This document shows, piece after piece, positions 23,901 through 36,400 of a stretch of DNA of 64,000 nt. The stretch is from the NCBI GenBank assembly GCA_036971715.1, contig JAVHJL010000011.1, positions 930,001 through 994,000 on the forward strand, read 5' to 3'. Under the pieces are notes generated by a model. That model saw only the letters and a program-made list of their open reading frames with translations, was not told the origin of the DNA and searched no databases. Numbering within the stretch: position 1 is the first letter of the stretch; each line of letters begins with the position of its first letter. The DNA comes from Arthrobotrys musiformis (taxonomy: Eukaryota; Ascomycota; Orbiliomycetes; Orbiliales; Orbiliaceae). The translations under genes and the position numbers were made by a program.

Positions 23901-26900
23901 GGTTATTCCCCTATCTCTTGAAATAGCAATAGGTATCCAAATTAAGGTATGAAGTTGAGATAACCGCGATGGAGATATTAACTTTCCCCCTCAGAAAGCT
24001 TGATATCCGCTGACGTCGAAGGGTCCGAATTGGGAGATGTCGACCTTGCGTTGTGTGTGGTCGTTGGAAACGTGCAGCCGGTTAGAGTTTCGACAGGGAA
24101 GTTGTCTGTGCGACTTTCTGGATTGGAATGCTGAAGTTAAACGGTCGACGGCCTGGTCTGGAAATGGCAACTCCTCCAATTGATACCGGTATCAACGAGA
24201 CTAAAGGTATTGTTCGCAACTCTGGATAGGATCCAAAAGAACAATGGATTTGTCTTGATATGAGAAAAAATATATGGAGACGGTGGGTTTTAGGAGAATG
24301 ACCAAATTAAAGATGATAAAAAAGATCCAAAGGGGAGCAATTATATTTCCCCCTTGAGAGCCAAGGCTCGAAGGCAACAAAACGGTATCAAAGCGCGGAC
24401 CCCAAAACCTTTCAGTGGATTTTTTGCCTGCACACTTTGTTTTCGGTTACCGTTGGTCGCTCCTTCCCGACGATTGGTTCGAGTGGGTCCTTTCAAAGAC
24501 TGTCAAGAAAAAAAAAAAAGGTTCGACTTAAGTCTAAGTTTTCCCAAGAATGTTGGAAGGAAGAAGAGCCGGTATTAGGTAAAAGTTACAATCTATATCG
24601 ATCGAAACTAGATGGATTACAGGCCGAAAACCGAGAATCTTCCGCCCATCCGTTTGGGCTTTTGAGCGAAGGAGGGCGAAGCGGGACTTTTTGTGTCTTC
24701 GATGGGTACCCTTGTGCCCTGGCCCGTCTATGTCTGTACTTATGTATACTATAAAACGAGGCAAAGCAGAAAACCACGCAAGCTGCAAGTACGCAAGCCG
24801 GTTGGAAGTTTAAGTTCCTTTTGGTTTCGCTTCCAAGATAGTGGAATGTAAGATACAACTCTGAAGCCGAGCCGCTTGCTTCTGCGATTGTGAGGAATAG
24901 GAAAGTCGAGTGATTCGTTATCGACGGGTTGGAGGGGCTAACGTTTTGGTGCCGTAATTGGAGCCGTGCCTCATACGTTTCAACCTCGACACTTTTTTTC
25001 CTTTATCAAGGTCCGAGCCGAAGGAATTCGCCGCTGATTGTGTTAAGGATACCTTGCGTGAAGTTTTCCGCAATCATATAAGACCAGGAGAAAGAGGGAA
25101 AAAAAAGTATTTCTGTATAGTGTGGCCACACAGTGACTCCTTCAGAAATGTCTCGCGGTGTGTCTATGATAAGCTACAAACAACCCGGTTCTATGCGGGC
25201 CCGTTTTTGAACGGAAAGTCGAGCCAGGTTTATCGCAGAAATGGTGTGGTAGTCAATATCGATTTCGCGATTTTTCCTTTTCTCCCCCTTCTAGCCCTTT
25301 CCCCCCAGTAGATGCCGTTTAGTTACGAACTACCGTGCGCCCAAGACGTCGAAAGGGCGCATATATGCAATGCACTGCTCTGCATGCATCCAAACGGTCA
25401 AGTTTTCTTGTTGCTAGGGTTCTTGGTTGGTTGTATTTTAGTTAGTGAAAGAAAAAGGTACATCGTCCGAGGCTACATCGGCGGCGTAGAAGGTTGTACT
25501 TATACAAATCCGTTGGACGTCTTCCAAGCCTGCAAACAAGGGAAAGCGAAATGTACAGGTACGCAGGAGACTCTTTTTTTCGTCCTCGATACAGTATTCT
25601 TACAGCCTTCCTGGCCCTTGCGAAATGCCAGTCAATTGCATATAATTGCATCATGCAATAAAAGGACCGTTGAATATTCATATGAATTCAGAGTATTCTG
25701 GGGCAAGGAATGTGGTAAATTCCGCCCTTTTTTGATGGTTGAGCTGCTCACGAGCAGTATAATTATCCCCGAGTAATTTCTGAGATTGGTATGTAACTGA
25801 AAATGAACTCGTCGAGGCAGTTCATGAATTCAACAGAAAAGGGAATACTGGCGATTCCCTTGTTCCTAGCTTTGTCCTACCGTCCGTGGAGTAGGTATCT
25901 TATCGAGGGGTGGGAAAAGTTGCCCCTCCATGGATCCAAGACCCACTAACTAGCCAATCGCAGCGAAGGATCCAGGCCATGGTTCTACCAACACTGACTC
26001 GATTGTATATAAAAATTTCTCAGCCACCAAAAAGGCCGAGAAATAAATTGAGACAGTACAATAATGTCGCCTTCTGATGTGATCCCAACTTTGCCGAAAA
26101 TGCTACAGAAGCAGCTGCTACTATTACTGATAATAGTTGAAGAAGAGTTGGTATTCCGCTCGGTTGCCTTGAGCTTCATTCCTCTAACTGTTTGCGAGTA
26201 GAGAAAGCAACAGAGAACCACGGATTCGAACCAGATAAACCACGAGGCGAAGTACAATCAATCCATTGACCGTCTTCCTTCGATTCCTTAGAATACCCTA
26301 AGAATGAGGGGAAAGCCTTGAAACCGGCAACTTTGACCATTTCCTCCCGGACGCCGGCTAACTAACAATCAAGATGCCGAAATGCTAAATTCCGTGAGCC
26401 GAAATCTCTCAACCGTGAAGATCAAAGCAGGTATGAAACAACGAGCCACACCCATCCCTCACACCTCAGCCATCCCGGTCCACGTTGATGCTGTCGCACG
26501 TTATCAATACGTATGGACCACAGATACCAACAGTGGCTAACCCCAGTAAAGAAGCGGATTGTCAGTGCAGAAAGCAAGCTGCAAATGCATTGATACTTGG
26601 GGTGCGTGCTTTGGCATTTTTTTTTTCTTTTTCTTTTTTCTGTCAATTGTTTGACGACAGAGCTCGTTAGTGCGTCAATCGATAGGATTCTGCACATTCA
26701 TACATGTGAGAATATAAAAATATACCAACTTTCTTTATCTGTTACCTTTTTTTTACGAGCTACGGACAAGGGAATCTACATACGCCATTCGGGAAGTCGA
26801 AGCGTTCGTTTTCGTCGAAAAAACAGTTGGATTTCGATTCTAAGGCACAAACAATACCCTTAGTCCGCAAGTGGGGGTCAAAGGGGGTGTGGGCTAGAAT

Positions 26901-28208
26901 CTAGAGCTCTTCAAAATCCACGATAGTGAAATATATACGAGGTCTCGGAAGCATTCTCGTCAGCCAGCATTCGCTTTTGGGCATTTTACGATATCGAAAA
27001 ATCCTATGGGCCTTTTTTTCGCCAATGCCAACGTTACTTTACTCCAAGCCACCCAGGATAGTCTAGCTAACGAATTTGCTCTACGCAAACGGCACAGGCA
27101 GCCTTATCGTAAGGAAAGCCAACACCAATTTAGCAGCTAACCAACAGGGTTTAACATACCTGTCCCCCCAAGGGCTGGTAGCGAAGCTAAAAGCGGGTTG
27201 CGAAAGAAAGACTGTCAAAATGTCACGATTTTCGAGGGGGTTCCTTGTTTGTGCTTGCATTGATTGTAACGGATATACGTATGCGGGTCTTCCTTTAGTT
27301 GGTTTGGAATTTTTGAACGGGTGGTAGCTAGTGGTGTTCTATTGTCAGAAATCTCAATCGGCCCGCTTTGGTTTCCAAGATCCTAAAGTACTGATTGTCC
27401 ACTCACAATTGGTCCGACGGAACTCCCCACCCCGATACGATTGCTTCTACTCGATTTCCTCTTCCTTGTTGATATGTTGCATTACGGGATTTATGCATAC
27501 AACGTTCTTCTTATGGGGAGGTCAATGCGGCACTGTGCAGGTTACAGCTTACATCACGCACGGGACGATGCAATGTTGGTTCTCCAGCTGCGAATTGATA
27601 TCCACGGATCCACTTTGGATCCAACAGCAACACACATTTTTAGAAAAAAAGTATTTTAGTGTTTATTAGGTTAGCTTCGTGGATGATTTGGATTTGGGGC
27701 CGTTGCGAATATCTACCTCGTAATGACGTTTAGGGTGGTGAGCTAGAGGCCTTTTTTTGGTTCTTATTTTTACGAAAGTCTCTTGAGCCAGTTGATACAT
27801 GTACATCAGAATTAGCTTTAGGGACCGATTGGTAATGCCTAGATGCTGGGATAATCGACGGGTCTAAAGTCAACTAAAACGAATTGCCTCCTGGCTGACG
27901 AGTCAGTGTACGGTATGCCTTAAGTATATACAATGGCACGACAGTTGACGTTGGTATAAACCAAAAAAAAAACACATCCAACAAAAAAAGAACAAAGATC
28001 CTAATCCTAATGCCTAGATAGTCTGTAAGAATATCACATCACATAACCCCGATATGACATATCAATCACCTATCACTATCACACTACACCGCCCAAAAAC
28101 AGAGCCCGATAAGACATCCAACGTGAGCCCCCCCTATCGGAAAGATAGCCTTCTCCCGATACGCAATATGACTAGTAAATTTAAAGTAATCGAACATATG
28201 GATTCCGC
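23901..28208. other. Large gene-poor interval
   Basis: Over 4 kb lie between the membrane-protein gene and the GH43 gene. Open frames at 24354-25776 and 27076-27669 are short, begin without good ATG contexts, contain no family motifs and compete with frames on the other strand, so I do not call them. Homopolymer A/T runs occur near 24509-24520, 26619-26640 and 27964-27973. Non-coding RNA or decayed sequence cannot be excluded. Confidence 0.45.
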
Positions 28209-29257
28209 TTAAGCTGGCTCTCCCGAAGGGCCCGCAATAGTCTGCGACAACGGCGGCGGAGACCCAAAGTTTGGCGTCCCGTCGGAGTTCCAATTGACCT
28301 TCTGAGCCATGGTATACCTATTCCCATCACACGCTCCATTGGAGTTAGCAGTAGCATGGTATACATTCCACACCTCAGTGCCATCGGGACTCGTGAAGAA
28401 CCTATCACCACATTAGCATCACCAAACACCCCATCATAATCGTAAACAATCAATCCATACCCATTATGTCCAGCCCCATAATTCCCATTAGCACCAGAAA
28501 ACACCGGCCCCTTCTTCGTCCAACTGCCCGATAACAACGGATCCCCGCTGCCCTTATACGTCAACAACCCAAGTTGATAACTACTCGTCCAACAATACGA
28601 CGCCGAGAAAACCACCATCGTCTTCCCACCGCCGTACAAAGCAGCGGGACCCTCATTAACCGCCCCGCCGACGGTTTCCCACGAATTCGTGGGTTCGGAG
28701 AGGAGGTACGGCGTTTGGATCGTATACGGATTCGTCATTTTGGCAATATACATCGACTGTCTCCCCGCCGGTGAGAAACGGGACCAGACGAGGTAGTACG
28801 CGTCCGGGAATCTAAGGATCGATCCGTCGATGCCCCAGACCCCGGATTCGAGGGCGCGTTTGTAGGTGTATTTATCCAATATGCTCGTTCCGCCTTCGAG
28901 GACGTGCATGCGCTGGCCGCCGCAGCATTCTTGCGTTCCCGCGGTGTAGTATAGATACCATTTATTATCAAGCCAGTGGACTTCGGGGGCCCAGAAGTTA
29001 CCGGAGCGGGAGGCGGTGCTGTCGGTCCAGATCGTAGTCGGAGAGGCGGTTTTGAGTCCGCTGAGGGTGGTGGCGCGGGTGACTTGGATGTTCGTCCAGG
29101 TTGTCGTTAGGAGGTAGTAGTACCCGCCGGTGTAGACTATGAAGGGGTCGGAGCCATTGGGGTTTTTGAGAGGGTTTTGGAAGTTACGGGCGTCGACGAT
29201 GGAGAGGGAGAAGGCTAGCCAGGTGGCTGCCGCGGAGAGGAACTTTGAGCCAAACAT
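28209..29257 (-). CDS. Secreted GH43 glycoside hydrolase (arabinan-active)
   Basis: Predicted extracellular enzyme removing arabinose from plant-wall arabinan. Two exons (29257-28461, 28401-28209) with a 59-nt intron give 329 residues. The unspliced frame would continue with an unrelated tail, whereas splicing restores FFTSPDGTEVWNVYHAT, the expected last blade. A signal peptide spans residues 1-23 (cleavage after VDA). The five-bladed propeller carries the GH43 catalytic triad: Asp37 in GSDPF (base), Asp144 in WGIDGS (pKa modulator) and Glu202 in VNEGPA (acid). The pattern NPNGSDPFIVYTGGYYYL with TRATTLSGLK is what I associate with GH43 subfamily 26 exo-arabinofuranosidases, but the subfamily is inference. 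There is no carbohydrate-binding module and no membrane anchor. Confidence 0.88.
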
Positions 29258-30362
29258 TCTGACGGCAATACCTTTGAGGTTTGTAGGGTATAGAGATATT
29301 GGACCGGATGGGCTCGAGGCCCCTTATAGGGAATGCATCCTCAATAGCAGCCATAGCTACCAGTAAGTATACACACAGCTAAACCATACCCCTCCGTCCT
29401 TCAAGCCCTAAATTCCCATCTCCTCCATCCGGTCTGGAGAAACTTCGACCGCCAAATCCGCGGTTAAGCCCATACCCGGACACTACCAACCATCCCAATC
29501 GAAAAAAGAGGGAACCACTCGATCCGAACGCCTTTATATAACCCTAATATCTCCATAACCCGCCATTTGTGGAAAATTAGCATAACCCCAGGTACAGGAC
29601 TCCGGGGTAAAAACCGGCGAAAAGCCTACCATGGATCGACCCATAAAATAGTGGAGTAGAATTCGTGCATCCGGACCGATTAAGCTTAAAATGGCTCGCA
29701 TTTCGTCTCCCTTGGATATAAGTTGTGGATACGCCGTCTATATTCTATATATTCGTAGAAGCCTCGGCTAGTGTTCCGTTGAGCGTGTGGTTTTTTTTTA
29801 TGTGTGACAGCTGTGGGGAAATATCCCGGAGACACGGACCGTTGTTCTGCATGCCGGGTTTATTTAGCCAGTTCCACTGAAACCAAGGAATTGACTGTGG
29901 GCAAGCAATAGTCAAAGGCGCTCTAATAGAATTTACTTGTCCCAAATATTATAACAAGTATCGATATCTTGTGATGTCGATATCGACATTGATACACATC
30001 AACGAGAGTTACGCGCAGGGCCACACTCGTCTTGATAATGTTATAACTTTGTGAATTTAACACAATAGTCATTGTATTTGCAGTAGATAGCTATTGCTAG
30101 AGCAAAGCCTTGATCTGTAATAGAGTTTATACGCATGCGCATGCGGATATGCACTATCGTTATTCCATCACTTCTAAATGCCTTTTAAAGGTTGTGCAAC
30201 CCAACACACAATATCCAACACTCGACTCAAATGTCTTCAAAAGGGGAGTCCTGTATCCCTCCAATATACAATTCCAAGCAGAGATCCTATATACACTCCC
30301 AAACCCATATATTACATCCCCAACCACCAAAAAAATTATCTTACAAACCCCCCTTTAAAAAA
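29258..30362. other. Intergenic region upstream of GH43 gene
   Basis: About 1.1 kb, probably including the GH43 promoter. At 29965-29990 TATCGATATC and GATATCGACAT form a near-palindromic AT-rich patch. No gene is seen. Confidence 0.5.
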
Positions 30363-32861
30363 CTACTCAACCTCCCCAGCAGCCTCCTTCCTCCCTTTCT
30401 CCCTCGTATACCCCTCCACACTCTTCGCAAGCTTCTTAAACGGCACCCGATTAACCTTCCTCCCAACCTTCTTCTCCAACTTCGCCCCCCTACCGGCATC
30501 CCATCCCTTCCTTCCTTCCTTCTTACCCTTGGATTTTAGGATGACGACACCGCCTTTTTCTTTTTCTCTTTCCTCGCGGCCGAGTCGTTCGCGCTCTATT
30601 ACTGTCTTCTTACTCTCCCGCACGACCTTCGTCTTCGCGCCCCAAACCCATAAATCCCCCCATCGAGCTTTTCTAGCATCGGTGTAGGCTCTTTTGCTAA
30701 AACTATTAGGAACGATCCACCGCTCCAGATCACCGTGTGAGGTACACACGTCCAAAGTAACGTGGTGATCGCCTTTAATCGGTGGTAATATCAGGCGGGG
30801 TTGTAAATGCATAAACCCCCTCTTCTCATCCGTCGAAAACTGTGAATTGAGTTTATCCAGCGGCATGGGCAGTAGTTTTGGTTTTCGGCCTTCTTCTTCT
30901 CTACGGCGTTTTGCGGTTTCCTGGGGGGTGGATAGAGAGGTGTCTTTTGAGACCCCGCGGCGGACGGAGATATAGCTGAAGAATGCGTTCGTGTGGTCCG
31001 TGTGGCCCGAGACTACGCGTTGGGCGATCGTGGTTCTCTGGTACTTTTGCGGGAATTTGCAGATGTCGGCGGATTTAAAGATCGTGCGGGTGTTATTGTG
31101 CATAGGACATTCGGTGTGGTTCGTGCAGGGGGCAACGATCATTCCGTCTTCCAGGGGGGTTTCCTTTTCTTTCGGTTTTTGCGGGGAGAGGTTGAGGATA
31201 TCTTCCTCCACGGGGGCGGATATATCGTCTACTTCCTCTTCCGAGGTTTCGGCTTTGGGTTTCGTGGAGAGCGGGGATTTGATCCATTTGCGGAGGAGAC
31301 GCTGTCTGGCGCTGGCGATGTTGTTGAAGCCGTCGATGTTGCCGAGTTCGATGAGGCAGAGGACGCCGCCGGGGTTGAGTAGTTGCCAGAGGTTGTCGAT
31401 GTGGTGTTGGAAGAGGTTTTCCTTTTTGATGTGTTCGAGGGTGTAGCTGGCGAAGATGAGGTCGTAGGTACGTTTTGGAGATACTGGGGGTTGTTTCTTA
31501 TCATTCTTCGTTTCGACGTCTGCTTCCGGAGGAGGGGGGTGCCAGGTGACTTCACCCATCTCCTCATCCTTCACAAACCCCGAGTCGTCCCAGCGTACAT
31601 TCCCATGCACGGCAGAGAAATACGGCACCCGCGGTAAGAACGTCGTATTCGCGAGCACCTTCGCCGCCAGACCCCTCACGTGCGGAGAAGCCGTCACAAC
31701 CGTAGCCTCGAACTCGAAATCCTCATCCAGACTCGCGGCCTTAACCCCTTCGACCCCATGTCCCCAATCCCACGTCCCATCCGTCACCATCTCCTCCCCT
31801 TCCAACTCCGTGGAATCCTCCTCCAACCTCCTTTCCTCAACCGCCATATTCTCCGCTTTCACAATATCCCCCCAGGCTAGAATCCCCGCCCCTCCACCAC
31901 CGACGTCTAGCACCTTTTTAACCCCCCTGGCCCAATCCCCACCGAGCCTTCGACGGATCTCAGTCGCCACACCGAGGTTGACGGCATATACCTCCGGTAA
32001 AACAAGCCCCAACCACACCGCCGCATCGAGTTTATCCCCCCTATGCGTCTCCGGGCTCAAATTCGGATGATACCCGCTCTTCCCCTTCGATAATCCCTTT
32101 ATCGTCCCAGCCCCAGTAGGCGCCCTAACCGGCGGCGGATTATACAAATAAGCCCTCTCGCGTAAATGCTCCATCTTCACATCCCTCAACAGCGAAACAG
32201 TCGTACTCTGTAACGTCCGCGGCACGAACACCGTAGACGGATACGTCGCAAACCGTCCCCTCATCGTCAACGGATGCGTCCTCACATACCCCTCCTCATC
32301 TTTCTCCCCACCATCAAGCACCTCCGTAATCTCCGCAACAGCAGCACGTGCATCTCGCAGCGCTTGAACCCTCCCTTCCTCCTCATCAACCTCCTTCGCC
32401 ACAACAGCCTCCTCCTCAAATTCCTCCTTAACACTCTCATCAACCTTCACCGGCCGTCCATCACCATCGACAGGTCCGCGATAACTAACAACCCCATCTT
32501 CAACCACATACCCCCCCTCCTTCTCTCCAACCCCATCAATCAATATTACCGCCTCCTCAAATAACATCCCCTCCTTCAATAACCCCTCAATCTCCCCAGC
32601 CTCATCAACACTCCACCACCGCCTCGGCTCTCCATAAAGTGTATTCCAAACCCTCAACTCAGACGAAGATAATAACCCCACAGGCAGCGTATCCTGCCAT
32701 TTCTGCCGTAGCGATTTTAGACGCGGTAACAAAGCCGATGAAATTTCCTGCCGTAACACAGGTTTCGTGGAAAAATACCGTGTTCGGAGTGCTGGGTTTA
32801 ATCGTGATGAATGACGGCAGAAGAGGCAGATTTTGGGGGTTAATCTCCTTGCTGTCGACAT
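30363..32861 (-). CDS. RSM22: Mitochondrial Rsm22/METTL17-like methyltransferase-fold protein
   Basis: Component or assembly factor of the mitochondrial small ribosomal subunit. Intronless, 832 residues from the ATG at 32861. In-frame codons upstream of it encode low-complexity sequence and are probably leader. The N-terminus is basic and hydroxylated with FSTKP, a plausible matrix-targeting peptide. The SAM-fold glycine loop VLDVGGGGAGILAW is at residues 317-330, and YDLIFASYTLEHI and LLNPGGVLCLIELGN follow as later strands. APCTNHTECPMH with Cys579, Cys585 and Cys601, plus a later DVCTSHGD, matches the cysteine cluster that binds an iron-sulfur cluster in this family. An acidic insert lies at about 145-190. 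The C-terminus is very basic, as expected for an rRNA-binding tail. Confidence 0.9.
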   Translation of the reverse strand: MSTARRLTPKICLFCRHSSRLNPALRTRYFSTKPVLRQEISSALLPRLKSLRQKWQDTLPVGLLSSSELRVWNTLYGEPRRWWSVDEAGEIEGLLKEGMLFEEAVILIDGVGEKEGGYVVEDGVVSYRGPVDGDGRPVKVDESVKEEFEEEAVVAKEVDEEEGRVQALRDARAAVAEITEVLDGGEKDEEGYVRTHPLTMRGRFATYPSTVFVPRTLQSTTVSLLRDVKMEHLRERAYLYNPPPVRAPTGAGTIKGLSKGKSGYHPNLSPETHRGDKLDAAVWLGLVLPEVYAVNLGVATEIRRRLGGDWARGVKKVLDVGGGGAGILAWGDIVKAENMAVEERRLEEDSTELEGEEMVTDGTWDWGHGVEGVKAASLDEDFEFEATVVTASPHVRGLAAKVLANTTFLPRVPYFSAVHGNVRWDDSGFVKDEEMGEVTWHPPPPEADVETKNDKKQPPVSPKRTYDLIFASYTLEHIKKENLFQHHIDNLWQLLNPGGVLCLIELGNIDGFNNIASARQRLLRKWIKSPLSTKPKAETSEEEVDDISAPVEEDILNLSPQKPKEKETPLEDGMIVAPCTNHTECPMHNNTRTIFKSADICKFPQKYQRTTIAQRVVSGHTDHTNAFFSYISVRRGVSKDTSLSTPQETAKRRREEEGRKPKLLPMPLDKLNSQFSTDEKRGFMHLQPRLILPPIKGDHHVTLDVCTSHGDLERWIVPNSFSKRAYTDARKARWGDLWVWGAKTKVVRESKKTVIERERLGREEREKEKGGVVILKSKGKKEGRKGWDAGRGAKLEKKVGRKVNRVPFKKLAKSVEGYTREKGRKEAAGEVE

Positions 32862-33475
32862 TGTTAATTTTCCCCTCAATGGGGGGTTTGTAGTAGTTGT
32901 GGTGGTGGGGTGGGGGGGTTGTAAGGATTTAAACTTGTGGAGAAAAATTGTTGTATTTTTTTTGGCATAAGAAAAAAAGAATCTGGGGCAGGCTAGCAAT
33001 TGCATTGGGTGGCTGCTTATTGGCTGCACCCATGCACCCCTCTACATCTACATAACATCTACAACCTACGAACTGTATAAAATAAAAAGAACGAATCGTA
33101 AAATTCCCTTTAAAACTATCCACATGAAATAAAAAAAAAGAAGAAACAAGCTAAAAAAAAGAAGAGGGGAAAAAATGGGGGGTACCAGCAACAAGTCGGA
33201 CAGCATAAAAAAGTCGAGTAAAAAAGGGTCCTGTATAGAACTATAAAAGGTTTCATCCCGTCGTCCCAGCCAATTATCCAAACCACCCTTTTCACGGTAA
33301 TTTGGTAGAAAATAGAAAAAATAAAAACGACAGGCGGTATATATCCAGCGTCGTCTCTCTTTTCAAGAAAAAAAAAAAAAGGAGCAAGATACAAAAAAAG
33401 GGAAAACACTTTTAGGTACTAGATAAACCCCCAATTTACCCCTCTCAAAAACGGAAAACACAACGGAAAGGGCAT
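32862..33475. other. Intergenic region between RSM22 start and PMT1 end
   Basis: Low-complexity sequence with several A runs (33130-33170, 33367-33380). It should hold the RSM22 promoter and the PMT1 3' end. No gene is seen. Confidence 0.5.
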
Positions 33476-36400
33476 TTACAATTCATCCTTAACGGGTTCC
33501 TTGGCGGGTTCCTCAACGATGACCTGGTATATTATTAGCAAGAGTTTTGGATTGATGATAAAGTGGGGTCAACTTACAGTCTCAGTCGCAATGGGTTCCT
33601 CAACAACGACGGTCTCGGTCTCGACGACAGTCTATAGTTTGTTAGCACGAATTCTGGCAACAGCTTATGAAGGTTCGAAACTCACCTCTGGATCAACCCA
33701 CTCGATGGCGGTCGGCTCGCCGTCCGGTCCAATCTCAACCGACGGCCTCTCCTCATCACTGGCAACAGAAGCATCAGCGGGTGGTGCAGCGTCTCCCTCA
33801 GCCTCCAACTTCCTGCTCTTGGTATTGGCCTCGGCCTCGGCGGGCTCGGCGGACTCCGGGACCTCTCCCTCCTTCTTGGTGGCGGGCTCAACAGCCTCTG
33901 GCTCGGCAGCGACGGTGTCGTCCTTAGCAACCTCAACCTGATCGTCATCAACGAACACCTCGTTTCCATTTTGATCAATGACACGAGTCTTAGTCGCGTA
34001 CTTGGTCTCGAAGGCGACACCTTCCTCCATCAAAGCCTTGACTTCCGCCTCGTCAAGGAGGTTTCCGTCCTGATCTCTGTACTCGACCTTCTCCTCCTGG
34101 CTGACGACCTCGCCCTGGATCTTAACCCTGTCTTCGAGCTTGGCTGCCTTGGAGGCGCCGGGGGCCTTTTCCTTCGAGACGGCGATTTCCTCGTGAACCT
34201 GAGCTTGCTCGCCGGCCTTGGCGACGTTGCTGGCCGTTGCTGTACCGCCGGTGGCTCCACTCTTGGATGGAGTGTACTTGGCGTACTCCTCGTAGTTCTC
34301 AAAGAAGGTGTTGCAGTCCCAGTCCCACTTGGAGAAGAGCTTGAGGCGCTTGCACTCGGACTTGGTCCACTGGTTGCCATAGGCAATCGGGCTGTACAAC
34401 CAGAAGACGGCAATGCTGGCGCTGAGGTATCCGACGGTAGCCAACAAGGCGATGGAAGTGTTGGCGCGGAAGCCGGAGAAGCTGAGTCTGGCCCAGACGA
34501 AGTCCCAGATCTGGCAGACGGCGATGATGCCGAAGAAGAGGGCCGGGAAGTAGTGGTGCAGGAAGAGCTGACGCTTCATGAGGAAGAATGGGAAGTAGTG
34601 GAAGGCCCAGCCGAGGACGCTGGCACCGATCTCGAAGTCGAAGCGGCGGAAGTTCTCAACATCGTAATCCTTGAAGCCACGTTGCCATCTGAGGAGGGCG
34701 ATGCCCTTGAAGAGAGCGTAGAGGACGATGGCGCCGGTGGTGCTGTACCAGATGAGTGGATTACCGATGAGGTAGATTTGGCGGTGGTCACGGCCCCAGA
34801 AGTTGATACCGCGTCTGAGGAGTGGCCAGGAGTCGGGTCTGGAGTCCCAGGCGTGGCTGTCGACCAAACCGGCGTTGGTCTTCCACATGACCTTCTGCAA
34901 TTCCCAGAACTTTCCGAGGAAGCCGGGGTTCTTGTAGTTGATCATCTCGACATCTGGGCCATTGAGTTGCGGGTGGTAGTTCTGCTCGACGAACCAGACG
35001 GAGTTGGGGAGGGTACCGCCCTTGGCGCAGGTGACTTCCTGTTGCTCGTAACCCCAGCTCGGGAGCTTGACCTTGTGGGAGAACAAAACGCAGCCGGTCA
35101 TGACGTGGACGAGCTTGAAGCGGGTCTCGATGGTCCTGACGCGCTCCTTGGCAACGGATCCCTTGGACATGCTCTTGATGATCTCAACGCGGAAGTAGTC
35201 GTTGGCATCGCCGTCGAACCCTTCGTAGCCGTAAGCGGAGACTTCGTTTTGCCATTCGGCGTCGGTGACCGGGGGTCTGACGTCATGGGAGTGGACTCTA
35301 CGGTGGGTGGGGGTGTGGTAGAGCTTGATGGTGTCACCGTCCTTGATGAGAACCGGTGGGGAGATGGCATCGAAGCCGCTGACACCGGCACCTCCCTCGG
35401 GCTTGGTGGTGTTCTCGACGATGAAGAAGTTGTTGTCGTCCTTGTGCGGGTAGAGGGTGATCTGCTGTTGCTTGGAGCCGCTGGGGTACATGTGGTTGTG
35501 GGAGTGGAGATAACCACCCTGGGTGTTCCAGTGGCGGAGGGTGATCTTGGAGCCGTAGGCGACGTCGGCGGGGACGGCCTTCATCTGCTTGGTGTTGAGG
35601 GTGGATTGGAACTGGGCGGACATGAAGCCGTCGCCGTCGCCGGGGTTGCTGAGGCAGAGGAAGTGGATCCAGAACATGAACATGTAGAAGGCGAGGGGGA
35701 TGGCGATGAGGCAGAGGGCACGGGCGGCGACGTGCTTGAACCAGAGCTGGACGGAGACGTGCTTGGAGTCGCCGAGGAGGAGCCAGAGCTGGAGGACGGT
35801 GATGCTGCCGACCCAGGCGATGGTGAAGAGACCGACCCACTTGACGGAGAGGGTGGCGCCGAGGCCGAGGCCGGTGGCGGCGAGCCAGAACCACCAGTTG
35901 GGGCCGAACCAGGCGCCGGGGCCGAGGGCATGCTGGTTCATGAAGGAGGTCCAGGAGAGGGCGGTGAGGGCGGTGAAGCAGACGAGGGGCGAGTCCAGGA
36001 GGATGAGCCTCGACTGGGTGACCAGGCCGTTCTCTGCACTCAATTAGTCATGTATCCTAAATAATAGTAGTAATAAGAAAACGCACCAAAGGTGATGAAG
36101 CCGGCACCGAGGACGGCGGCGAGGGTGGAGCAGCCGGCGGCCTTGATGGTGAGGAAGGCGGTGGGGACGACGAAGATGCCGAGAACGGCAGGTAGGAGCC
36201 TCATGGCGACGTAGGGGACGCCGGGTTCAAGGTAGTCCTTGCCGATTTCCTTGAAGTCGAAGGAGCCATCGAAGCCGGCGAGGAAACCGGCGAGGGTGAT
36301 GAGGAGCTTGGCCAATGGGGGGTGGACGTCCATGAAGAACTTGCCCTTGATGTACTTGGTAGCGAAGCCGCCGAAGCTGTTTCCCACGAGATTAGCGACG

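Noticed and set aside
24354..25776. Adjacent open frames of 74-154 codons
   Set aside because: They begin without good ATG context, carry no motif, overlap frames on the other strand, and cannot be joined by convincing introns.
26200..26245. GGTTCGAATCC-like sequence on the minus strand, suggesting a tRNA T-arm
   Set aside because: The flanking bases do not form a T stem and no acceptor or anticodon stem is present.
32862..33029. Upstream extension of the RSM22 frame
   Set aside because: It would add a low-complexity Pro/Thr stretch before a clear mitochondrial presequence that starts at the ATG at 32861.
33971..36064. 697-codon open frame on the plus strand
   Set aside because: It lies exactly antisense to the large PMT1 exon and is a by-product of that gene's codon use. 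Its Glu/Gly/Val-rich protein has no recognisable domain.
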